Translations under genes and position numbers: made by a program
The notes under the pieces: generated by a model
Database searches by the model: none
What the model was told of the DNA's origin: nothing
What the model saw: the letters and a program-made list of their open reading frames with translations, nothing else
Shown here: positions 1 to 5,799 of the stretch, one piece after another
Layout: each line of letters begins with the position of its first letter
Position numbering within the stretch: position 1 is the stretch's first letter
Assembly (NCBI GenBank): GCA_012518745.1
Contig: JAAYRM010000154.1
Span: forward strand, 1-5,801
Direction of reading: 5' to 3'
Length of the DNA stretch: 5,801 nucleotides
Source of the DNA: Tissierellia bacterium
GTDB taxonomy: Bacteria > Bacillota > Clostridia > Tissierellales > Tepidimicrobiaceae

Positions 1-333
1 ATATTGGTCTCCCATGCGGCCTTTGATTATATGGCAGAAAGATATGGATTTCATCAGATACCGGTTATGGGCATCAATCCTGAACAGGAGCCCAGTCCCA
101 AGGCTATTGCAGATATAATAGAGACTGCAACGGAAGGGGATTATAGATATATATTTACGGAGCCATTAATAAGCCCTAAGACCGTAGAGGTCATTGCTAG
201 GGAGGCAGGGTTGAAGATCCTTGTGTTGAATCCAATAGGAGGGCTGACTAAGGAAGAAGAGGCAGCCGGCGAGGACTATATATCCATAATGAAGGAAAAT
301 CTAAAGAACTTAGAAAAGGCATTGGTGAATTGA
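1..333 (+). CDS. znuA: Zinc/manganese ABC transporter substrate-binding protein, C-terminal part (5' end outside window)
   Basis: This is the last 110 residues of a cluster A-I (TroA/ZnuA/AdcA type) metal-binding protein, which captures Zn2+ (or Mn2+) outside the membrane and delivers it to the permease. The frame is open from base 1, so the gene starts before the window; a TTG at position 4 is not a credible start. What is left is the C-terminal lobe. V-S-H-A-A-F (His codon 13-15) is the family's third metal-binding position, where His favours zinc and Glu is typical of manganese proteins. F-T-E-P-L-I-S-P-K begins the next conserved block, and V-L-N-P-I-G-G-L occupies the usual L-D-P-L-G site, with Asn (codon 229-231) replacing the Asp that is a metal ligand in TroA and PsaA. 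The ATPase gene follows after one base, so the genes are cotranscribed and probably translationally coupled. The family is certain. Zinc as substrate is inferred, because the first two ligand positions lie outside the window. Confidence 0.9.
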   Translation: MLVSHAAFDYMAERYGFHQIPVMGINPEQEPSPKAIADIIETATEGDYRYIFTEPLISPKTVEVIAREAGLKILVLNPIGGLTKEEEAAGEDYISIMKENLKNLEKALVN

Positions 334-334
334 T

Positions 335-1018
335 ATGGGCAAGAGGATAGTGATGGGAAAGGATATAGAGTTTAGCTATGGGGATAATAAGGTTCTCGAT
401 GGCGTGAGTTTTCACATAGATGAAGGAGAATTTGTAGGTATAATCGGTCCAAATGGATCTGCAAAGAGCACTTTATTGAAATTGATGCTAGGACTTTTAA
501 AACCTGATAAGGGGAAGATGGAATTATTCGGGGAGAGGGCGGATAGTTTCAGTGATTTTCATAAGTTAGGCTATATATCGCAGGAGGTAAGGGATTTCAA
601 CCCGATGTTTCCTGCAACCGTGGAGGAGATAGTTGGAGTCAACCTTGCGGCGAGGAAGGGATTATTTAAGAAGCGCAAATTACGGGATGATGCAAGGATC
701 AAAGAGGTATTAAGGGTAGTAGGGATGGATGGATTTGGGAAATCTAAGATAGGAAATCTATCCGGAGGTCAGAAGCAAAGGGTCTTCATAGCCAGGGCTT
801 TGGCAAACAATCCAACTGCTCTATTTATGGATGAACCCCTGGTAGGCGTGGATCAGGAATCTAGGGATACCTTTTATAAATTGATGAATATATTGAACAG
901 AGAATATGGCATTTCATTGGTAATGGTTTCCCATGATATTGAGGTTTTATCCGAACAGGTAAGTAGGACAATTCGTTTAAACGATGGAAGGATCCATTCG
1001 GGGCAGGATGGCGGTTAA
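335..1018 (+). CDS. znuC: Zinc ABC transporter ATP-binding protein
   Basis: This 227-residue ATPase subunit powers metal import from the cytoplasmic face of the membrane. All ABC motifs are in order: A-loop aromatic Y15 (F-S-Y-G), Walker A 38-46 (G-P-N-G-S-A-K-S-T), Q-loop Q83, signature L-S-G-G-Q 142-146, Walker B with D166 and E167, D-loop near 171-173, and switch H200. Length is typical of the ZnuC/AdcC family. Walker A has Ala43 where most ABC ATPases have Gly; an Ala-Lys form also occurs in streptococcal AdcC as I recall it, which supports assignment to zinc transporters. The ATG at 335 follows the upstream stop by one base and has a GGTGA 6 nt before it. A second in-frame ATG at 353 has GAGGA 5 nt upstream, but would remove most of the first beta strand (I-V-M-G-K-D-I), so 335 is preferred. 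Manganese specificity cannot be ruled out from this subunit alone. Confidence 0.93.
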   Translation: MGKRIVMGKDIEFSYGDNKVLDGVSFHIDEGEFVGIIGPNGSAKSTLLKLMLGLLKPDKGKMELFGERADSFSDFHKLGYISQEVRDFNPMFPATVEEIVGVNLAARKGLFKKRKLRDDARIKEVLRVVGMDGFGKSKIGNLSGGQKQRVFIARALANNPTALFMDEPLVGVDQESRDTFYKLMNILNREYGISLVMVSHDIEVLSEQVSRTIRLNDGRIHSGQDGG

Positions 1019-1047
1019 TTGACCTATAATAACGGATTAACTTTTAT
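1019..1047 (+). promoter_or_regulatory. Possible internal promoter ahead of the permease gene
   Basis: TTGACC (1019-1024, five of six matches to the -35 consensus) is followed 17 bp later by TTTTAT (1042-1047, four of six matches to the -10). A perfect TATAAT at 1025-1030 has no matching -35 upstream. The 58-nt gap here is unusually long for an otherwise tightly packed operon, so a secondary promoter is possible. In AT-rich DNA such matches arise readily by chance. I see no convincing Zur operator here. Confidence 0.27.
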
Positions 1048-1076
1048 TCATAAGATAATAATTAGGAGGAAAAAAC

Positions 1077-1865
1077 ATGTTAGCCTATGAATTTATGAAA
1101 AAATCCTTTGTTATGGGAATATTGATATCGCTAATAGTTCCAACCATAGGATATTTTTTAGTATTGAGAAGGCAATCCGTCATAGGAGATACCCTATCCC
1201 ATATGGCTCTATCGGGGGTGGCCTTTGGAATGGTAGTCAATATATATCCGGTCTATACCGCTACAGCGTTTTCTATAATAGCAGTTGTGGGAATAGAGGC
1301 GTTGAGGAGAAGATATGAGGCATATGCAGAATTATCCTTGGCCATAGCCCTATCCGCAGGTGTGGGATTGGCCGCTATATTTATAAGTCTAGGTAATACT
1401 CAGGGTATATTATCCTATCTATTTGGTAGCCTAGCCCTCGTAAATACAAAGGATATAGTGATGGTAATAATATTGGGGGTAATTACTTTTTCAACTATAA
1501 TTCTATTCTATAGGCAATTGCTCCATATAACTTTTGATGAAGAATCGGCTCATCTAGCTGGTATCCCGGTGAGGTTTATCAATTGGCTCTTTTCTATATT
1601 GGTTGCCTTAACCGTGGCTATATCCATGAGGATAGTGGGAGCATTGCTAATATCTTCACTGATGGTTCTGCCGGTAGCAACTAGCCTATTGATTGCCAAG
1701 AGTTTTAGAGCGGGACTTATATATTCCAATATATTTGGAATAGTATCCGTGATATTGGGCTTGATACTATCCTTCTATCTGGATCTTTCCCCAGGGGGAG
1801 TTATAGTACTGATCGCCTTAGGAATATTATTATTGGTACTAGCCCTAGAGAGGATAGGGAGTTGA
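1077..1865 (+). CDS. znuB: Zinc ABC transporter permease (ABC-3 family)
   Basis: This 262-residue integral membrane protein forms the metal channel of the importer. Eight or nine hydrophobic segments are visible, at roughly 11-30, 37-54, 59-76, 86-106, 127-145, 167-184, 187-207, 213-235 and 240-258. ABC-3 hallmarks are L-R-R-Q-S-V-I-G-D-T-L-S-H at 30-42, S-Y-L-F-G-S-L at 113-119, the cytoplasmic coupling loop F-D-E-E-S-A-H-L-A-G at 153-162, V-G-A-L-L-I-S-S-L-M-V-L-P-V-A at 187-201, and D-L-S-P-G-G near the C-terminus (236-241). Length is normal for ZnuB/AdcB. The ATG at 1077 has a near-perfect AGGAGGA (1064-1070) 6 nt upstream, one of the best ribosome binding sites in the window. The family includes both zinc and manganese permeases; zinc is favoured by the binding protein's His ligand and the Ala-Lys Walker A of the neighbouring ATPase. 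No terminator follows, so transcription may continue into the next gene. Confidence 0.95.
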   Translation: MLAYEFMKKSFVMGILISLIVPTIGYFLVLRRQSVIGDTLSHMALSGVAFGMVVNIYPVYTATAFSIIAVVGIEALRRRYEAYAELSLAIALSAGVGLAAIFISLGNTQGILSYLFGSLALVNTKDIVMVIILGVITFSTIILFYRQLLHITFDEESAHLAGIPVRFINWLFSILVALTVAISMRIVGALLISSLMVLPVATSLLIAKSFRAGLIYSNIFGIVSVILGLILSFYLDLSPGGVIVLIALGILLLVLALERIGS

Positions 1866-1940
1866 ATGTTAAAAGAGCCCATTTCCTAGTTTTTTGATGG
1901 GAATCTATACGATTGGGTAAATATGAACTAGGTGAATACG

Positions 1941-1946
1941 AGGGGG
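1941..1946 (+). promoter_or_regulatory. Ribosome binding site that fixes the start of the MBL/beta-CASP gene
   Basis: AGGGGG at 1941-1946 lies 6 nt before the ATG at 1953. The reading frame is open further upstream, to a GTG at 1932, but that codon has no good Shine-Dalgarno sequence. It would also add seven residues before the family's conserved N-terminal strand M-N-I-Q-F-C-G-A. The rest of the spacer after the permease gene (1866-1940) has no convincing promoter. Confidence 0.75.
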
Positions 1947-1952
1947 ATAAAT

Positions 1953-3584
1953 ATGAATATACAATTTTGTGGAGCAGCGAAGATGGTAACAGGGTCCAAT
2001 TTTTTAATTGAGACGAATGATTATAAGATATTGGTGGATTGTGGTCTATTTCAGGGGGGGAGAAAAATTGAGGCCATGAATTATGAGGCATTTCCCTATA
2101 ATCCCGCCGATATAGACTTTTTAATATTGACACATGCTCATATAGACCATAGTGGTAGGATACCTAAGCTTGTAAAAGAAGGATTTAGGGGCAGAATACT
2201 ATCTACAAAGGCTACATACGACCTCTGCAGCATAATGTTATTGGATAGTGCAAAGATACAAGAGGCGGATGTGGAATGGGAAAATAGAAAAAGGCAAAGG
2301 GCAGGTAAGGGACCGATTGAACCTCTGTATACCATGGAAGAGGCGGAAACTAGTCTGAAATTTTTTGAAGACTATCTATATGAGCAGATGATAATAATCA
2401 ATGGGGATATACGGTTGAGATTTAAGGATGCCGGGCATGTGTTGGGATCGGCCATCGTGGAGCTTTGGATAAAAGAGAATGGAGAAACGCTGAAGCTGGT
2501 GTTCTCCGGTGATTTGGGAATGCCCAATAGGCCGATTATAAATGATCCACAATATATAGAAGAGGCGGATTACCTAATTATCGAATCCACCTATGGAGAT
2601 GCCATACATGAGGGTCTTGGTGAGAGCACGGAAAAGTTGATAGATATAATAGATAGGACTGCATTAAGGGGTGGCACGGTAATAATTCCTTCCTTTGCGG
2701 TGGGCAGAACTCAGGAACTCATATATGAGTTAAATGGATATTATGAATATGATGAAGATATAGAGGAACATATGCGGATTCCAATATACGTAGATAGCCC
2801 AATGGCCGTTGAGGCAACTAATGCGTTTCAACTCAACTCCAGTAGTTTTGATGATGATGCTAAGGGACTCATATTGAAGGGGGACAACCCCTTTACATTT
2901 TCAAATCTAAGATACATAAAGGAACAGAAAGAATCCATGGCATTGAATAAGTATAAATTTCCTAAGGTAATCATCTCATCCAGTGGAATGGCTACTGGTG
3001 GCAGGGTACGACATCATCTAAAGCATAACCTATGGGATGAGAGAAATAGCTTGGTATTTGTAGGTTATCAGGCTGAGGGTACCCTAGGTAGAATCATATT
3101 AAATGGTACCAAGAGGGTGAAGATCCTAGGGGAAGAGATATTGGTCAAATCGGAGATATACTATCTAGAAGGTCTATCAGGCCACGCAGATCAAATAATG
3201 CTATTGGATTGGGTAAGGAAGATAAAATCTAAGCCACAGAAGATATTCATAGTCCAGGGCGAGGAGGAATCGGCCAATGAATTATCGGAAAGGATAGAGA
3301 AGGAATTCAATATAGAGACCATAATCCCCGATATGTACGATAGGTTCGTTATAGAGAAACAGGCTATAGAATTATCCGAAGAGGTCAAGATTGAACCAGC
3401 ATACCTAAAGCAGGATATAAGGGCGGAATTGGAGAATGTATACAGTCAATTGGAGTCCTTGGATGCTAGAAGGGATAGGTTGGTCGATCCTAAATTGCTT
3501 GCAGAGGAATACGATATGTTGAAGAATATATTGATAGAGCTGCAGCAAAATCTGATGGATTTAAATATAATGGTCGGAAGGTAG
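1953..3584 (+). CDS. MBL-fold/beta-CASP metallohydrolase, probable ribonuclease (CPSF73/TTHA0252 type)
   Basis: This 543-residue cytoplasmic protein belongs to the family of Thermus TTHA0252 and eukaryotic CPSF73: zinc-dependent RNA nucleases with a beta-CASP domain inserted in a metallo-beta-lactamase fold. Visible motifs are H61-A-H63-I-D65-H66 (motif 2), H162 in D-A-G-H-V-L-G-S (motif 3), D187 in F-S-G-D-L-G (motif 4), E211-S-T-Y-G-D (motif A), P-S-F-A-V-G-R-T-Q-E at 246-255, D-S-P-M-A at 281-285, S-S-G-M-A-T-G-G-R with H354-H355 at 343-355, G-Y-Q-A-E-G-T at 371-377, and H411 in L-S-G-H-A-D (motif C). All expected two-zinc ligands are present, so it should be active. It is not RNase J, whose characteristic long C-terminal domain is absent. 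After the catalytic region comes a helical tail of about 70 residues rich in Glu, Leu and Lys, possibly a dimerisation coiled coil. The usual H-G-E near residue 430 reads Q-G-E. The RNA target is unknown, and no RNA-processing neighbour is visible. Confidence 0.9.
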   Translation: MNIQFCGAAKMVTGSNFLIETNDYKILVDCGLFQGGRKIEAMNYEAFPYNPADIDFLILTHAHIDHSGRIPKLVKEGFRGRILSTKATYDLCSIMLLDSAKIQEADVEWENRKRQRAGKGPIEPLYTMEEAETSLKFFEDYLYEQMIIINGDIRLRFKDAGHVLGSAIVELWIKENGETLKLVFSGDLGMPNRPIINDPQYIEEADYLIIESTYGDAIHEGLGESTEKLIDIIDRTALRGGTVIIPSFAVGRTQELIYELNGYYEYDEDIEEHMRIPIYVDSPMAVEATNAFQLNSSSFDDDAKGLILKGDNPFTFSNLRYIKEQKESMALNKYKFPKVIISSSGMATGGRVRHHLKHNLWDERNSLVFVGYQAEGTLGRIILNGTKRVKILGEEILVKSEIYYLEGLSGHADQIMLLDWVRKIKSKPQKIFIVQGEEESANELSERIEKEFNIETIIPDMYDRFVIEKQAIELSEEVKIEPAYLKQDIRAELENVYSQLESLDARRDRLVDPKLLAEEYDMLKNILIELQQNLMDLNIMVGR

Positions 3585-3613
3585 TTGTAGAATATAATAA
3601 CTATTGAAAGATT

Positions 3614-3621
3614 GGAGGTGG
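3614..3621 (+). promoter_or_regulatory. Ribosome binding site that fixes the start of the FMN-binding lipoprotein
   Basis: GGAGGTGG at 3614-3621 is 9 nt before the ATG at 3631. The frame extends upstream to a TTG at 3604, but that start would put the binding site inside the gene and add a charged, Trp-containing stretch before a well-formed lipoprotein signal peptide. A TATAAT at 3593-3598 lies just upstream, but I find no -35 partner at 16-18 bp. Confidence 0.8.
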
Positions 3622-3630
3622 AGAATTCAA

Positions 3631-4470
3631 ATGAAATATAGGCTAGGTTTAGCTTTTCTAATCATGGTATTGGCTATGGCCTTGGCTGCAGGCTGTAGTG
3701 ATGGGAAACAGGATGCTGCAATCGATGGAGAATTGCAGGATGGCGTATATCTGGTCAAGGGGCATATTGAGCATGATAGCTTTGGCATGGCAAGTATGGA
3801 AGTAATAGATGGTGATATATCTTCATTCAAATATTCTGAAATAATCGCTACCACGGGCGAAGAAAAAAATGAGGATAATTATAGTGATAATACGGAAGTG
3901 TTGACCGTGATTGAGGATTTAAATGAACAGTTTAATAAGAAGAAGGATATAGATGAAATTGATTATGATGTGATAACGGGATGTACTAAAACCAAGGAAA
4001 CCTTCGAGGAGCTAACGAATGAATTGTTAGCTAAGGCAGAGGCGGGGGATACATATAGACCGTTCTATAAAGATGGTGAATATAATGCAAAAGCGGATGA
4101 GGACAATTATGGATGGTTGGGAGAGGTTAATATAGTAATAAGAGATGGACAGATTGTAGGTGTGGATTATTTTGAAGCCGCCATCAGGAAATTAAAGAGT
4201 TCTAAGGCTATACTCGATGAGCATGGGAACCCCGAACTAGATGATGATGGCAACCGAAAGACCGAATCGGTTGATGTGGAAGTTGGGGAAAGAAAGTCCA
4301 TAGAAAATTACAATTATATAGAATTATTCGATACCATAGAAGCGGTGCAAAAGCTAGTTATCAATAGCAATGGAGTGGAATACCTCGATGTGGATGTGGT
4401 TACAGGCTCCACGGGTTCGAAGGATATAATGATTGAACTAATTGAAACGGCATTGAAGGAGGCAAAATAA
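3631..4470 (+). CDS. Two-domain FMN-binding lipoprotein, probable ApbE substrate (PplA-like)
   Basis: This 279-residue exported lipoprotein probably carries covalent FMN. The signal peptide has K2/R4, a hydrophobic core at about 5-17, and lipobox L-A-A-G-C with Cys22 as the lipidation site. The mature part holds two related domains. Domain 1 (about 37-136) starts D-G-V-Y and ends D113-V-I-T-G-C-T119-K-T. Domain 2 (about 148-278) starts D-G-E-Y and ends D255-V-V-T-G-S-T261-G-S. Both end motifs resemble the Dxx[ST]GAT flavinylation signal in which Thr takes FMN by phosphoester bond, but Ala is replaced by Cys or Ser. Domain 2 also has an acidic hairpin-like insert at 195-210 with two D-x-x-G-N turns. 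The mature protein is strongly acidic. The FMN transferase gene lies directly downstream, which supports the role. Listeria PplA is the closest described concept: a two-domain flavinylated lipoprotein in extracellular electron transfer. No RnfG- or NqrC-type partner or quinone enzyme is in view, so the electron donor is unknown. An unmodified binding or scaffold role is the alternative. Confidence 0.8.
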   Translation: MKYRLGLAFLIMVLAMALAAGCSDGKQDAAIDGELQDGVYLVKGHIEHDSFGMASMEVIDGDISSFKYSEIIATTGEEKNEDNYSDNTEVLTVIEDLNEQFNKKKDIDEIDYDVITGCTKTKETFEELTNELLAKAEAGDTYRPFYKDGEYNAKADEDNYGWLGEVNIVIRDGQIVGVDYFEAAIRKLKSSKAILDEHGNPELDDDGNRKTESVDVEVGERKSIENYNYIELFDTIEAVQKLVINSNGVEYLDVDVVTGSTGSKDIMIELIETALKEAK

Positions 4471-4473
4471 AGT

Positions 4474-4502
4474 AAAGGCCCTAACTATATGTTAGGGTTT
4501 TT
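4474..4502 (+). terminator. Intrinsic terminator between the lipoprotein gene and apbE
   Basis: Stem CCCTAAC (4479-4485), loop TATAT, and matching GTTAGGG (4491-4497) are followed by five T (4498-4502). The upstream AAAGG (4474-4478) can extend the stem by two G-U and three A-U pairs with the T run. It starts three bases after the lipoprotein stop codon. The perfect 7-bp core and the T tract make this a confident Rho-independent terminator on the + strand. Confidence 0.9.
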
Positions 4503-4531
4503 ATAAATAAAACTGCGAAAGGAAAATTTGC

Positions 4532-5596
4532 ATGGGATTAAGGAGAATTTTAATTTTATCAATATCAATCATAATTTTAACTGTGACTATATTATCTAGT
4601 GTTGGATGTCAACAAGCTCTGGATAATAAGGCGGAACCCTTGATTAGAACCGAATTCTTGATGGATACGGTTATAAGATTGAATATATACGATCGAAAAG
4701 ATGAAAAAATACTGGATAGGGCTATAGATAGATTGAAGGAGATAGAGGAAGCGATGAGCACCACCATATCCACCAGCGATATAAGTTCAATAAATAAAAA
4801 TGCTGGTATCAAACCGGTAAAGGTTCGCAAGGATGTATATCAGGTTATAAAACAGGCCAAGGTTTTTGCAATAGCCACCGATGGCGCCTACGATCCAACT
4901 ATAGGTCCCTTGGTGGAATTATGGGATGTGGCTAGCAAGAATAGGGAGGAAGTTGATTCAATACCCACGGAAGATGAGATTAAGAAAGCCAAGGATTTGG
5001 TGGATTATAATGATCTGGAACTAGAGGATGATGGCTATGTATATCTTAATAGACCTGGAATGAAGCTAGACCTAGGTGGAATTGCTAAGGGATATGCTGC
5101 AGATGAGGTAAAAAGTATATTTGCGGAAGAAGGGGTTAAATCAGCCATAATTGATCTAGGTGGAGATATCTATGCCATGGGCAATAAGGGGAAAGGGAAA
5201 CCCTGGAGGGTAGGAATTGAGGATCCTTTTGGGGCTGCAGGCAGCTATCTTGGGGTATCCGATGTAGAGGATAAATCTATAGTGACATCCGGAGATTATA
5301 AGAGGTTTTTTATGTACGAAGGGAATAGGTATCATCATATAATTGACCCAGATACTGGATATCCAACGAATAACGAGATATCAAGTCTAAGCGTAATATC
5401 CGATAAGGGCGTAGATGGAGATGCGGTGGCTACCGCGCTATTTGTATTGGGTATAGATAAGGGAACCGAAATATTGAATAATTTTGAAGATGTGGAGGTT
5501 ATATTCATAACCAAGCAAGGAGAGATTATAATCGATGAGGAGACCATGGGGAGATTTTCCTTGGAAAGCGATGAATTAAAGTTGGTAGTAAGATAA
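4532..5596 (+). CDS. apbE: FAD:protein FMN transferase, lipoprotein form
   Basis: This 354-residue ApbE-family enzyme cleaves FAD outside the cytoplasmic membrane and attaches FMN to a Thr of target proteins, with Mg2+. The N-terminus has R4-R5, a hydrophobic core at 6-21, and S-S-V-G-C with Cys26 as probable lipid anchor; Ser at -3 makes the lipobox slightly degenerate. Family motifs are M-D-T (44-46), G-A-Y-D-P-T-I-G-P-L at 118-127, L-D-L-G-G-I-A-K-G-Y at 179-188, I-D-L-G-G-D at 207-212, T-S-G-D-Y at 252-256, H269-I-I-D-P-D-T-G-Y-P at 269-278, and D297-A-V-A-T301. By comparison with Treponema Ftp, D297 and T301 should bind Mg2+. No key residue appears missing, and the length is normal. The ATG at 4532 has AAAGGA (4518-4523) 8 nt upstream, a weaker site than those of its neighbours. 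The most likely substrate is the lipoprotein encoded just upstream. A terminator lies between them and no clear promoter follows it, so expression may depend on read-through. Confidence 0.96.
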   Translation: MGLRRILILSISIIILTVTILSSVGCQQALDNKAEPLIRTEFLMDTVIRLNIYDRKDEKILDRAIDRLKEIEEAMSTTISTSDISSINKNAGIKPVKVRKDVYQVIKQAKVFAIATDGAYDPTIGPLVELWDVASKNREEVDSIPTEDEIKKAKDLVDYNDLELEDDGYVYLNRPGMKLDLGGIAKGYAADEVKSIFAEEGVKSAIIDLGGDIYAMGNKGKGKPWRVGIEDPFGAAGSYLGVSDVEDKSIVTSGDYKRFFMYEGNRYHHIIDPDTGYPTNNEISSLSVISDKGVDGDAVATALFVLGIDKGTEILNNFEDVEVIFITKQGEIIIDEETMGRFSLESDELKLVVR

Positions 5597-5645
5597 AGGT
5601 GATAGAACAAGGGAATGTTAATGGAATTAAACCAAAAACTGCAAT

Positions 5646-5669
5646 AAAAAAAGACCCGGATGGCCTTTT
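5646..5669 (-). terminator. Terminator of the leftward tRNA-Leu gene
   Basis: Read on the - strand, AAAGGCC, a 5-nt loop (ATCCG) and GGTCTTT form a 7-bp stem with one G-U pair, embedded in a run of seven T (complement of 5646-5652). On the + strand the same hairpin has an A-C mismatch and only four T, so it fits leftward transcripts from the tRNA better than rightward ones from apbE. It lies about 40 nt beyond the tRNA 3' end. It may stop apbE transcripts weakly as well. Confidence 0.75.
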
Positions 5670-5709
5670 AACTCTATGCTTTGCTATATATTAATTTATA
5701 TAAGTATAA

Positions 5710-5799
5710 TGGTGCCGAAGGCGGGGGTCGAACCCGCACGGAGTGTTAAGCTCCACTGGATTTTGAGTCCAGCGCGTCTGCCAATTCCACCACTTCGGC
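5710..5799 (-). tRNA. tRNA-Leu, anticodon CAA
   Basis: This is a complete 90-nt class II tRNA gene. The acceptor stem GCCGAAG/CTTCGGC (complements of 5793-5799 and 5714-5720) pairs perfectly over 7 bp, followed by discriminator A and an encoded CCA (complement of 5710-5712). The anticodon stem CTGGA/TCCAG encloses loop CTCAAAA, giving anticodon CAA, which reads the Leu codon UUG. A long variable arm with a GGAG/CTCC stem and the T arm GCGGG-TTCGACC-CCCGC complete the fold. The long variable arm and discriminator A are leucine-tRNA hallmarks. The gene converges on apbE, and its promoter is outside the window. Confidence 0.98.

Noticed and set aside
1044..1061. TTATT-N8-AATAA inverted repeat ahead of the permease gene as a Zur operator
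   Set aside because: It lacks the known Bacillus-type Zur box core and is simple AT sequence. A zinc-responsive operator would be expected upstream of the first gene, outside the window.
1876..1902. Possible terminator after the permease gene (CCCAT ... ATGGG around a T run)
   Set aside because: The stem is only 5 bp, the loop is about 14 nt, and the T run lies inside the loop instead of after the stem.
1801..2133. 110-codon open frame on the - strand
   Set aside because: It overlaps the end of the permease gene and the start of the MBL gene, both well supported by family motifs. Its translation is Ser/Pro/Tyr-rich low-complexity sequence with no recognisable domain.
3593..3598. TATAAT upstream of the lipoprotein gene as a promoter
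   Set aside because: No -35-like sequence lies 16-18 bp upstream and there is no extended -10 TG. In AT-rich DNA this hexamer is common (others at 1025 and 3566), so it is not listed as a promoter.
5615..5647. Tiny open frame after apbE (ATG at 5615 or 5621, 8-10 residues)
   Set aside because: It is too short, it ends at the tRNA terminator, and its ribosome binding site is marginal. Nothing suggests that it is translated.
5685..5702. AT-only inverted repeat TATATA-TTAATT-TATATA in the tRNA 3' trailer
   Set aside because: It is low-complexity and would be a very weak hairpin. It could equally be chance in AT-rich spacer DNA, and it has no attachment-site or mobile-element context.
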